A stretch of 7,128 nucleotides of DNA from Thermococcus sp. (lineage in GTDB: Archaea; Methanobacteriota_B; Thermococci; Thermococcales; Thermococcaceae), in assembly GCA_026987155.1 (NCBI GenBank), contig JALSNG010000099.1:1-7128 (forward strand). The letters are read 5' to 3'. Both the position numbers and the translations under genes were made by a program. Shown in pieces: positions 1 through 5,554 of this stretch. The notes under the pieces were generated by a model that saw only the letters and a list, made by a program, of their open reading frames with translations, was not told the DNA's origin and searched no databases. The first letter of the stretch is position 1. Every line of letters begins with the position of its first letter.

Positions 1-1
1 G

Positions 2-205
2 CTTGGGGAATACATCAAAGATTACGGGTACGCGTTCGCCATAGAGAGGCCCTTTTTGTTCAAGACCCCAATGAGCAGAGGTGAGATGAAGGAGCTATAT
101 GGAGTTAACATCGAAGGAATAATCCATCTATCCAGGAGAACCCGAAAGCCCTGGGTTAAAGCTTTAATAGGGGACCTCCTGGCAAGGGAAGCGGTATACC
201 TTTAG
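2..205 (+). CDS. C-terminal fragment of an unrecognised protein
   Basis: An open frame runs from the left edge (first full codon at base 2) to a TAG at 203-205 and gives 67 residues. Its codon use and composition match the real genes around it. The fragment is rich in charged and aromatic residues (ERPFLFKTPMSR, then LSRRTRKPWVKALIGDLLAR near the end) and has no membrane segment or cysteine pair. The pattern of a short strand, a PFLFKTPMS-like turn, then a strand and a basic helix loosely recalls PUA-like/ASCH-type RNA-binding folds, but this is a weak impression and I do not assign a function. Its stop overlaps the zpr1 stop on the other strand: the four bases TTAG at 202-205 hold both stop codons, so the genes converge with no intergenic space. 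The start and most of the protein lie outside the window. Confidence 0.8.
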   Translation, partial: LGEYIKDYGYAFAIERPFLFKTPMSRGEMKELYGVNIEGIIHLSRRTRKPWVKALIGDLLAREAVYL

Positions 206-834
206 CCGTCCTTTCCCCCGCCTTCCTCCGGCTCGACCTTCACGTAGGGGCCGAGGCTCAGGCTGTTTATCTCCCCCTGGGTCAGGAGCCTGCTCTTCAC
301 CTTCTCCCCGACGAGGGCACTGTTGCCGAGGGGATCCATTATCTTAACTGTGAGGGGTTTTTTGCCCTCTTTTACAGCCTCAATGTATTCCAAGATTTCG
401 TCGGCTTTCTTAACTGCCTCCTCGTCCCCTTCCTGCCTCCTAAACTCCCTTGCCATCAGCAGGGTCTCCCGAACCCTCTCAAGAACACCTTCTACGTTGG
501 TTACGAAGCCTTCGGCGGCAGGTCCGGGCTCTATCTTGACGCCGATTTCTTCCAGTTCTATCGTCCCGCTCTTGCTCCTAACGACGCGGGTGAAGAGGTC
601 CTTTTCCCCTTCAACTCTCACGCTGTAGAGCTTCGGGGGCCTGTCCTCAAGGATCATGACATCGGCGTTTCTATACCCACAACGCTCGCAGATTATCGTG
701 CTCTCCATGACCTTACCGAAGTAGGGAATCTCGTGGACGTGCTGTATTGCCTTAAGCGTACCCTTGCCGCCGCAGATCGGACAGTCTCCAAGACTTATTA
801 CCTGAATTTCACCGGGTTCACTCCTTCCACTCAT
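202..834 (-). CDS. zpr1: ZPR1-type zinc-finger protein, archaeal single-domain form
   Basis: The protein has 210 residues. A C4 zinc finger is plain to see: C18-x2-C21, then 27 residues, then C49-x2-C52, with the ZPR1 hallmark around it (IPYFGKVMESTIICERCGYR). The region after the finger (about 60-195) fits the beta-rich ZPR1 domain. Eukaryotic ZPR1 has two finger-plus-domain units and acts as a chaperone for eEF1A. Archaeal members have one unit, and their partner is not firmly established, so a link to aEF1A is inference. The open frame extends 24 codons further upstream to 906. I chose the ATG at 834 because it directly precedes the conserved finger region, has a GGTGGTT ribosome binding site, and lies about 35 bp downstream of a good TATA box; the longer start would lie upstream of that promoter. 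The gene follows sepF on the same strand with a 61-bp gap and converges on the left-edge gene with a 4-bp overlap. Confidence 0.93.
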   Translation of the reverse strand: MSGRSEPGEIQVISLGDCPICGGKGTLKAIQHVHEIPYFGKVMESTIICERCGYRNADVMILEDRPPKLYSVRVEGEKDLFTRVVRSKSGTIELEEIGVKIEPGPAAEGFVTNVEGVLERVRETLLMAREFRRQEGDEEAVKKADEILEYIEAVKEGKKPLTVKIMDPLGNSALVGEKVKSRLLTQGEINSLSLGPYVKVEPEEGGGKDG

Positions 835-865
835 CCCAACCACCAGACTACCGGGAAAAGGGGAA

Positions 866-873
866 CTTATAAA
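866..873 (-). promoter_or_regulatory. TATA box of zpr1
   Basis: Read on the minus strand, the site is TTTATAAG, close to the archaeal TATA consensus. Its centre is about 35 bp upstream of the zpr1 ATG at 834, so transcription starting about 25 bp downstream would leave a leader of roughly 10 nt. It lies in the sepF-zpr1 gap, so zpr1 can be expressed apart from sepF. Confidence 0.65.
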
Positions 874-895
874 TACATGGGTAAAAAAGAGACGC

Positions 896-1291
896 TCACT
901 TAGCAATCTTTATGTCTGCGGGAACGAGGAGCAACTTTATTTCGTGCTTGCATATTTTAGCCGCCTGGCCCCCGAGGGCATTGACCATCCCCTTTATCTG
1001 CTCCGCCACCTTCTCGATTAGATCCGGTCTTGACTCGAGGGGGCTTAGGTCAACGAGCACAACGTTGCCATCCTGGAGCTCCTCCGAGATCCTCTCAAGA
1101 TCGGAGTAGCTGGTAACCACTATCTTCTTCACGTACCTTATCTGGGGCTTAACGAGTTCCACAGCAAGAACATCCTCCTCGAGAGGCACTACATCGATGT
1201 CACGCCTCGGGGCAACATCCTTCTTGACGGAAGCAGGCACCTTTTTCTTCGGAGCAGTTTCCTTCTTCTTAAGGCTATCAAACAATCCCAT
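896..1291 (-). CDS. sepF: SepF-like cell division protein (FtsZ membrane anchor)
   Basis: The protein has 131 residues. It starts with MGLFDSLKKK, the short amphipathic membrane-targeting helix typical of archaeal and bacterial SepF. A lysine- and proline-rich linker (about 11-30) follows, then the compact SepF (DUF552) domain at about 50-126, with the segment from V77 to L85, helix 91-106 and the conserved LGGQAAKI turn at 106-113. In archaea SepF dimers bind the FtsZ C-terminus and anchor the Z-ring to the membrane; this is known for the family and inferred here. The open frame could start at a TTG (1306), but the ATG at 1291 has a GGGGGGA ribosome binding site at proper distance and restores the canonical N-terminus. 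A separate TATA box lies upstream, after the rrp42 terminator, so the gene is probably not part of the exosome operon. FtsZ is not in the window. Confidence 0.9.
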   Translation of the reverse strand: MGLFDSLKKKETAPKKKVPASVKKDVAPRRDIDVVPLEEDVLAVELVKPQIRYVKKIVVTSYSDLERISEELQDGNVVLVDLSPLESRPDLIEKVAEQIKGMVNALGGQAAKICKHEIKLLLVPADIKIAK

Positions 1292-1340
1292 AACGAGTCC
1301 CCCCAATTAATCGTGAGGCTGGGTTAAATTGAAGGTTTCT

Positions 1341-1349
1341 CTTTATATC
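1341..1349 (-). promoter_or_regulatory. BRE/TATA promoter of sepF
   Basis: On the minus strand the sequence reads GATATAAAG, preceded by purine-rich GAAAAGA, which suits a TFB recognition element. The centre is about 54 bp upstream of the sepF ATG, giving a predicted leader of about 30 nt. It sits only about 16 bp beyond the end of the rrp42 terminator T-runs. Confidence 0.65.
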
Positions 1350-1365
1350 TCTTTTCCCTCCAATG

Positions 1366-1383
1366 AAAAAGTGACAAAAATAA
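1366..1383 (-). terminator. Oligo-T terminator of the psmA-rrp42 operon
   Basis: On the minus strand, seven bases after the rrp42 stop, the sequence is TTATTTTTGTCACTTTTT, with two T5 runs. Stacked T-tracts without a stable hairpin are the usual intrinsic termination signal in Thermococcales. It separates the five-gene operon from sepF. Confidence 0.7.
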
Positions 1384-1390
1384 GGGGGGT

Positions 1391-2200
1391 TCATCCGGAT
1401 CCGACCGCCTTGAGTATCCTTTCCCTCAGCTCTGATGCCTTCTGAATGGCGGTATCAACCGCGTACATGACCTCCTCCAGTTTGAAGGAACCACCTTCAC
1501 CCTTCTGGACGGACGATATCATCCCGTTCTCATCCGTGGTTACGGTTATTCTTCCATCCATAACGCGCTCCTCATCGAGAATGGGGTCCACAAGGATTGT
1601 CGAACCTATTTTGGCAAAGGTCACCGGAATCGGCACCCTGCTGACCGGCAGTGGATCGTATTCTTCAAGGACCTCAACCTCACCTGTCGAGTCGTCGTAG
1701 CTCACCTTGGGAACCCTCGTACTTAGGAGGGCGGCTATTGCACCAATTCCCGTCGCATCGAGAAGGTTTCCGTCGTGGTCGAGAACGTGGACGTCCACGA
1801 ATACCACTCTCACGAGTTTTCCAGGCACTATAACGAGCTTCTCCAGTTCTACCGCCCCGCTTTCCCTTATGCCCCTATCAACAACGCGCGCAAGTTCTAT
1901 TGCGTTTTCATCGGGTGGTCCAGGCTCGAAGCTGGGGGAAGCGAGGGGTACGAGTTCAACGTTGGTGGTTATGACGCCCTTATCCGGAAGGTCTGGGAAG
2001 GGCTCCCCCATGTCAACTTTAACGCCAACCAGAACCTGGGTGTTGCCAAGTCTGACCCACGCGGATCCTTCCGCCTTCTCAATGACGTTGACCTTAATCT
2101 CAAGGTCGCGGTAATCCTCGAGACCCCTACCGTCTACTCGTTTTCCCTCTTTGAGAAGGTTTAGGATGTGATCGCGCATTATGCCGGCCATGACGTCCAT
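1391..2200 (-). CDS. rrp42: Exosome core subunit Rrp42
   Basis: This is the non-catalytic RNase PH-fold subunit of the archaeal exosome, 269 residues. It pairs with Rrp41 to form a (Rrp41-Rrp42)3 ring in which RNA is degraded 3'-5' by phosphorolysis or extended with NDP. Recognisable parts are the N-terminal helix (GIMRDHILNLLKEGKRVDGRG, about 6-26), an RNase PH domain to about 185, and the C-terminal RNase PH domain 2 with DPILDEERVMDG at 205-216. Rrp41 carries a D-x5-D pair. An ungapped comparison leaves Rrp42 with D182 but R188 in place of the second Asp, and the GTR phosphate-binding motif is absent, as expected for an inactive partner. An upstream in-frame ATG at 2215 would add five residues but lies inside the ribosome binding site, so 2200 is preferred. 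The start is 1 nt past the rrp41 stop, implying translational coupling. The gene ends the operon. Confidence 0.96.
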   Translation of the reverse strand: MDVMAGIMRDHILNLLKEGKRVDGRGLEDYRDLEIKVNVIEKAEGSAWVRLGNTQVLVGVKVDMGEPFPDLPDKGVITTNVELVPLASPSFEPGPPDENAIELARVVDRGIRESGAVELEKLVIVPGKLVRVVFVDVHVLDHDGNLLDATGIGAIAALLSTRVPKVSYDDSTGEVEVLEEYDPLPVSRVPIPVTFAKIGSTILVDPILDEERVMDGRITVTTDENGMISSVQKGEGGSFKLEEVMYAVDTAIQKASELRERILKAVGSG

Positions 2201-2201
2201 T

Positions 2202-2951
2202 TCACTCACCTCCATCGACCTCCTCCGCTATTCTGAGATACTTGAGCTTCAAAGCCTCGCGCTGCTTTTGATAGACTGCCTTGGCACCCTTGATGGCAAG
2301 CCTAACTGCCTCTATAAACTCCTCCCTGGTGAGGTACCCATCCATCTGGAGCAGTGTTATGTCGTTTTTGAGGGGCATTATGGCCACAGGAACGTCCGCC
2401 TCGCCGTAGTTGTCCTCCTCCTTGTTGAGGTCAAGGACCACCTCCCCCTCTATCTTACCAGCGGCACAGGCCGCGACGAGGTCCTTCATAGGTATCCCCG
2501 CATCCGCCAGGGCAAGGGAGGCGGCAGTTATGCCTGCAACACGGGTTCCCGCATCGGCCTGCAGCACCTCAATGAAAATGTCAATGGCCGTTCTCGGAAA
2601 CATCTCAAGGATTAAGGCCGGTTCAAGGGCGCCCCTTATGACCTTGCTTATCTCGACACTCCTCCTGTCAGGTCCCGGCTTTTTACGTTCTTCCACACTG
2701 AAGGGGGCCATGTTATACCTCACACGAAGGATGGCCCGGTCAGGCCTCTGGAGGTGCTTCGGATGAATCTCTCTCGGACCGTAAACCGCAGCGAGAACCT
2801 TGTTCTTGCCCCACTCCACGTAGGCAGAACCGTCGGCGTTTTTAAGAACCCCAACCTCCATGCTAATGGGCCGGAGTTCATACTTCTTTCTACCATCGAC
2901 CCTCTTTCCATTCTCATCTATGAGCCTTAATCCCTCTGGTTTGCCCATCAT
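2202..2951 (-). CDS. rrp41: Exosome catalytic subunit Rrp41
   Basis: This is the active RNase PH-type subunit of the archaeal exosome, 249 residues, near the length of Pyrococcus homologues. It phosphorolyses RNA 3'-5' with inorganic phosphate and can add heteropolymeric tails in reverse. Visible features are KRVDGRKKYELRPI at the N-terminus (16-29), RNA-binding arginines in the ERKKPGPDRR segment (88-97), the phosphate-site motif G135-T136-R137, and the catalytic acidic motif EEDNYGEADVP at 178-188 with D180 and D186, matching the spacing of the metal/acid Asp pair in RNase PH and PNPase. Nothing essential is missing. The ATG at 2951 overlaps the rrp4 stop as ATGA and has GGGTGA six bases upstream; a second ATG directly follows at 2948 and would remove one residue. 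Its last codons (Gly-Gly-Glu) double as the rrp42 ribosome binding site. Confidence 0.98.
   Translation of the reverse strand: MMGKPEGLRLIDENGKRVDGRKKYELRPISMEVGVLKNADGSAYVEWGKNKVLAAVYGPREIHPKHLQRPDRAILRVRYNMAPFSVEERKKPGPDRRSVEISKVIRGALEPALILEMFPRTAIDIFIEVLQADAGTRVAGITAASLALADAGIPMKDLVAACAAGKIEGEVVLDLNKEEDNYGEADVPVAIMPLKNDITLLQMDGYLTREEFIEAVRLAIKGAKAVYQKQREALKLKYLRIAEEVDGGE
2206..2213 (-). promoter_or_regulatory. rrp42 ribosome binding site inside the rrp41 end
   Basis: On the minus strand the sequence is GGAGGTGA, a near-perfect complement of the 16S 3' end, five bases before the ATG at 2200. It is encoded by the last codons of rrp41, just before its TGA at 2202-2204. It decides the rrp42 start: the in-frame ATG at 2215 overlaps this motif by one base and could not use it. 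Confidence 0.8.
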
Positions 2952-3718
2952 TCTTCCTCACCCTTTTCATTGCTCGATTCCTCCAACTGGGGTATTTCCT
3001 CAACCACTCCTTGTTCCTTAAGTTCTCCAAGCCGCTCCAGCAGAAAACCCTTAACCCTATCGGTCAGCCCATGGGTGTGGCTTTCCCTGTTGACCTTAAG
3101 AACTGCCTCTATGGCCAGTTTTTCGAGTTCCTCTTTCCTTCCGTTCACCCATACCCAGCCGTTTTGGCCCACGATTATCCTCGTGTTAGTTAGCCTCTTG
3201 ATCATGTTTATCATCGAACCGCCCTTTCCGATGAGCCTCGGCACTTTGGAGGGCGTTATCGTCACCAGCTGCCCACCCCGCAGGGGGCCACCCTTAAAGG
3301 GCATTCCCCTCGTGGTAAGGTCTATCTGGTTTATCTCGTTGTAGGCCTTTATCTTGGCGTAGATTATGTCGCCGATGTCGAATATCTTCCTCAGGTCGGT
3401 CTTCAGTACGTCTATCCTCTCTTCCACCGCATCCTGGACGCGCAGGTTGGCCTCATAGGGTGCACCTATGTCAACGCTCCAGTTGGAGAAGCGAACGTCC
3501 ACTATCTTGCCAAGCACGTTATCGCCAACCTCTGGAATGTAAGGACCCTCCAGTGGAATCACCCTAATGAGGTCACCCCTAACTTCCACGAGCCCCACGA
3601 CTGTTGAGTACACCCTGTTACCTTCTCTGAAAGTCCCTCTCCCATTCTTAAAAGGCCCCTGGGCAAGCAGAGTCCCAGGAACCACCAGTTCACGTGGTTT
3701 TACAAAAATCCTTCTCAT
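2948..3718 (-). CDS. rrp4: Exosome cap subunit Rrp4 (S1 and KH domains)
   Basis: This RNA-binding cap protein sits on the Rrp41-Rrp42 hexamer and feeds substrate, notably poly(A)-rich RNA, into the pore. The 256 residues show three parts in order: an N-terminal domain (about 1-60, with LVVPGTLLAQG), an S1 domain (about 62-138, starting near the PEVGDNVLGKI segment), and a KH domain (about 148-210) with its loop G164-K165-G166-G167 after VPRLI. A C-terminal helix and a Glu-rich tail (from about 235, ending EKGEEE) follow. The ATG at 3718 overlaps the sbds stop in an ATGA, and its stop overlaps the rrp41 start in the same way, so synthesis of Rrp4 is likely coupled to both neighbours. The alternative cap protein Csl4 is not encoded here. 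Confidence 0.97.
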   Translation of the reverse strand: MRRIFVKPRELVVPGTLLAQGPFKNGRGTFREGNRVYSTVVGLVEVRGDLIRVIPLEGPYIPEVGDNVLGKIVDVRFSNWSVDIGAPYEANLRVQDAVEERIDVLKTDLRKIFDIGDIIYAKIKAYNEINQIDLTTRGMPFKGGPLRGGQLVTITPSKVPRLIGKGGSMINMIKRLTNTRIIVGQNGWVWVNGRKEELEKLAIEAVLKVNRESHTHGLTDRVKGFLLERLGELKEQGVVEEIPQLEESSNEKGEEE

Positions 3719-4425
3719 AGCCCCTTCCTCTCTATCAGTTTAGTCAAAGCATTGCCCCTTGTGAGGGCATTCAACTTCTCATAAAACTCTTCCTCAATTC
3801 CCCCAGGAATCTCGATGAGGAACATCCACGAGCCATCGCTGGACCACTCCTCCCTCTTTATCTTTCCGAACTTTCTAACCTCGCCGTAGGCCTTTCCAAC
3901 GTAGTCCCCAGGTATCTTGACGGCTATCACTTTTACTTCCATCTTTATGGGGAGGAGAGGCCTTATTGCCTTTAGAACTCCCGGAATCTGTGCTTCAGCA
4001 TCCTTGAAGAGGTCCACATGAACCCCCGCATCCTCCATAGCCCTCAAAATCCTGTCAACGGGGTGAGGATAACCCGTTCTCGGGTCCACCGCATGCCTAT
4101 GAATTATCGTCGCTATGTACCTCCTCTTCTCCTCAAGCATCTGCCTCCTCTGTTCTGCCGTCAGCTGGACCTCACCCTTTCGCAGGATAACCCTGGCAAC
4201 CTCATAGGGGTCGCTTGTTCCAAATATCTTCTCCATCTCGTGCTCGCTTGCTTTGTCCCCCTTGTGGGCGTCCTTGAAAACATAGGGTGTGGCAAGGATC
4301 TCCTCCACAGGGACCTCCTTTCCCTCCTTAAAATCCCTCGCGAGATAAGGATCCACAAGGATTTCAAAGGTCTCTCCGTGGGTCTTTAACCGCGCAATCA
4401 CTGCCTTATCCACGCTTATTGGCAT
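3715..4425 (-). CDS. sbds: SBDS-family ribosome maturation protein
   Basis: This is the archaeal orthologue of the Shwachman-Bodian-Diamond syndrome protein, 236 residues. In eukaryotes it works with a GTPase related to EF-2 to release eIF6 from the new large ribosomal subunit; archaea encode aIF6 and aEF-2, so the role is probably alike. Three domains can be seen: the FYSH domain (1-87, with PYLARDFKEGK and HKGDKAS), a helical middle domain (about 88-160, with KGEVQLTAEQRR and GYPHPVDRI), and a ferredoxin-like C-terminal domain (about 162-236, beginning KMEVKVIAVKIP). The frame is open up to an ATG at 4452, nine codons earlier and inside psmA. The ATG at 4425 gives the canonical MPISVDKAVIARLK start and has GAGGTGG six bases upstream. 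The gap to the psmA stop is 10 nt. Confidence 0.96.
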   Translation of the reverse strand: MPISVDKAVIARLKTHGETFEILVDPYLARDFKEGKEVPVEEILATPYVFKDAHKGDKASEHEMEKIFGTSDPYEVARVILRKGEVQLTAEQRRQMLEEKRRYIATIIHRHAVDPRTGYPHPVDRILRAMEDAGVHVDLFKDAEAQIPGVLKAIRPLLPIKMEVKVIAVKIPGDYVGKAYGEVRKFGKIKREEWSSDGSWMFLIEIPGGIEEEFYEKLNALTRGNALTKLIERKGL

Positions 4426-4430
4426 GACGG

Positions 4431-4437
4431 CCACCTC
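4431..4437 (-). promoter_or_regulatory. sbds ribosome binding site overlapping the psmA stop
   Basis: GAGGTGG on the minus strand includes the last two bases of the psmA TGA (4436-4438) and lies five bases before the ATG at 4425. Ribosomes terminating on psmA would sit on it, which suggests coupling. It supports 4425 over the upstream ATG at 4452. Confidence 0.65.
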
Positions 4438-5218
4438 AGTAATTGCTGTCAAGTTCGGAGTAGTCCTCTTCCTTCTCCTCTACTTCTTCCTCCTTTGCCT
4501 CTTCCAGCATTTCGGAGAGATACCCCCCAATTTCCTCCCTCGAAAGCTTCTTCCATTTCTTGTCCTCCACGGTTATGTAGGCCACCTCTATGGAATCGGC
4601 GCTGGGCTCTTCGAGGGTCTTCGCGAGGGCGAGGATGGCGAGTTTCACCGCCTCTTCCATGTCTATGTCGTCGGTGTAGTGCTCCTCGAAGATTGCCATC
4701 GCCGTGTTCCTGCCGCTGCCTATCGCCACTGCCTTCCACTCAAAATAGGCTCCGCTCGGGTCTGTTTCATACAGCTCGGGCTCCTCGTTGACACCCGCCA
4801 TGAGAAGGGCTGCACCGAAGGGCCTCACGCCACCATACTGGGTGTGAGCCTGCTTGAGATCGCATATCTTCTTGACGAGGACGTTCAACGGGACCGGCTC
4901 CCCGTAGGTTAACCTGTAAACCTGGGCCTCAAGCCGGGCCCTGTCGATAAGAACCCTCGCGTCGGCAATTATCCCACTCGGCGCTGCCGCGATATGTTCG
5001 TCAATCTGGAATATCTTCTCGTAGCTCCTCGGCTCTATGAGCTTGCTTGTTATTCTCTTTTCAACCGCGAGGGCAACGCCATCCTTCCACTTAACACCAA
5101 CGGCGGTTGCTCCCCTTTTTACCGCTTCCCTGGCATAATTCACCTGGAAAAGTCTCCCATCAGGGCTGAAAACGGTAATCGCCCTGTCGTAACCCGCCTG
5201 TGGTGGTACAAACGCCAC
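4436..5218 (-). CDS. psmA: 20S proteasome alpha subunit
   Basis: This subunit forms the two outer seven-membered rings of the archaeal 20S proteasome, which gate substrate entry and dock the PAN ATPase. The 260 residues show the alpha-type N-terminus with the gating YDR motif (Y10-D11-R12), the signature from TVFSPDGRLFQVNYAREAV (15-33), K68 in the region of the PAN-docking pocket lysine, and RPFG at 132-135. There is no N-terminal threonine nucleophile, as expected for an alpha subunit. The tail from about 238 is a run of Glu and Lys ending in YSELDSNY. The start is a GTG at 5218, supported by GAGGTGAT five bases upstream and by the canonical MAFVPPQAGYDRA sequence. An ATG inside that binding site is out of frame. 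The gene heads the operon with sbds and the exosome genes. Beta subunits are not in the window. Confidence 0.98.
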   Translation of the reverse strand: MAFVPPQAGYDRAITVFSPDGRLFQVNYAREAVKRGATAVGVKWKDGVALAVEKRITSKLIEPRSYEKIFQIDEHIAAAPSGIIADARVLIDRARLEAQVYRLTYGEPVPLNVLVKKICDLKQAHTQYGGVRPFGAALLMAGVNEEPELYETDPSGAYFEWKAVAIGSGRNTAMAIFEEHYTDDIDMEEAVKLAILALAKTLEEPSADSIEVAYITVEDKKWKKLSREEIGGYLSEMLEEAKEEEVEEKEEDYSELDSNY

Positions 5219-5223
5219 TTTTC

Positions 5224-5231
5224 ATCACCTC
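5224..5231 (-). promoter_or_regulatory. Ribosome binding site for the psmA GTG start
   Basis: GAGGTGAT on the minus strand lies five bases before the GTG at 5218 and matches the archaeal anti-Shine-Dalgarno sequence almost fully. It justifies the GTG start. The ATG at 5223-5225 overlaps the site, is out of frame, and opens only a 21-codon frame. Confidence 0.75.
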
Positions 5232-5265
5232 TGTTTCTCATTCCTTTTGGATTGTGAGGGGAATT

Positions 5266-5280
5266 TCTATTAAGCTTTTC
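5266..5280 (-). promoter_or_regulatory. Possible BRE/TATA promoter of the psmA operon
   Basis: On the minus strand the sequence reads GAAAAGCTTAATAGA. The A-rich part suits a BRE and TTAATA a weak TATA box, about 54 bp upstream of the psmA start, predicting a leader near 30 nt. It overlaps the stop codon of the upstream small gene. The match is imperfect; cotranscription from further upstream is an alternative. Confidence 0.4.
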
Positions 5281-5500
5281 TGTTCTCCCCCATGGCAACG
5301 AGTGCCATCTTCCTCGCTATCCTTCTCGCCAACTCAAGTGGAAAGAACGCCATCATAAACAAGACCATGCCCATTATGAGAGATGGGTTCTTACCAAGGG
5401 GACGCCAGATGATGAGGGCGAAGGCCGTGAGAAGTAACAGCATCCCCAAGGCAAAGAACCTCCTGTACGCCCTCTCCATCAGGGTCAGAGTCTCCTCCAT
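5270..5500 (-). CDS. Small two-helix membrane protein, function unknown
   Basis: I do not recognise this 76-residue protein. Two hydrophobic segments, about 15-32 (FFALGMLLLL onward) and 40-55 (SLIMGMVLFMMAFFPL), are joined by a short loop, RPLGKNP. Basic residues flank both outer ends (ERAYRR at 9-14, RRIARK at 59-64), so both termini probably face the cytoplasm and the loop faces out. There is no signal peptidase site, cysteine or catalytic motif. The ATG at 5500 has GGTGAT three bases upstream, a rather short spacing. The gene ends 51 bp before psmA on the same strand and diverges from the HIT gene. It could be cotranscribed with the proteasome-exosome operon, but the possible promoter near its stop leaves that open. 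That it is real is supported by coherent membrane topology, a binding site and the absence of any better frame. Confidence 0.78.
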   Translation of the reverse strand: MEETLTLMERAYRRFFALGMLLLLTAFALIIWRPLGKNPSLIMGMVLFMMAFFPLELARRIARKMALVAMGENRKA

Positions 5501-5554
5501 ACCATCACCATGGGGTTTTTATTTTCCCGAAGTTTTAAGCCTTTGGTGGTGGTG
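5501..5554. promoter_or_regulatory. Compact divergent promoter region
   Basis: These 54 bp hold everything needed to start two divergent genes. On the plus strand TTTTTATTTT (5515-5524) lies about 35 bp upstream of the HIT ATG and could be its TATA box. On the minus strand GCTTAAAAC (5532-5540) lies about 35 bp upstream of the membrane-protein ATG. Each predicted box therefore falls within the other promoter. GGTGATGG occurs as an inverted pair at both ends (5502-5509 and 5551-5558), each copy serving as, or overlapping, the ribosome binding site. The boxes are inferred by position and are weak matches. Confidence 0.4.

Noticed and set aside
1707..2164. Two long plus-strand open frames (1707-2114 and 1775-2164)
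   Set aside because: They lie wholly opposite rrp42, are rich in Ser/Thr/Pro or low-complexity shadow sequence, and have no binding site or family likeness.
2181..2766. Plus-strand frames of 118 and 144 codons
   Set aside because: Both are shadows of rrp41; their length follows from the strong codon bias of a GC-balanced gene.
4424..4912. A 162-codon plus-strand frame
   Set aside because: It is antisense to psmA, whose identity is certain. It begins at the sbds start region by chance and contains no recognisable domain.
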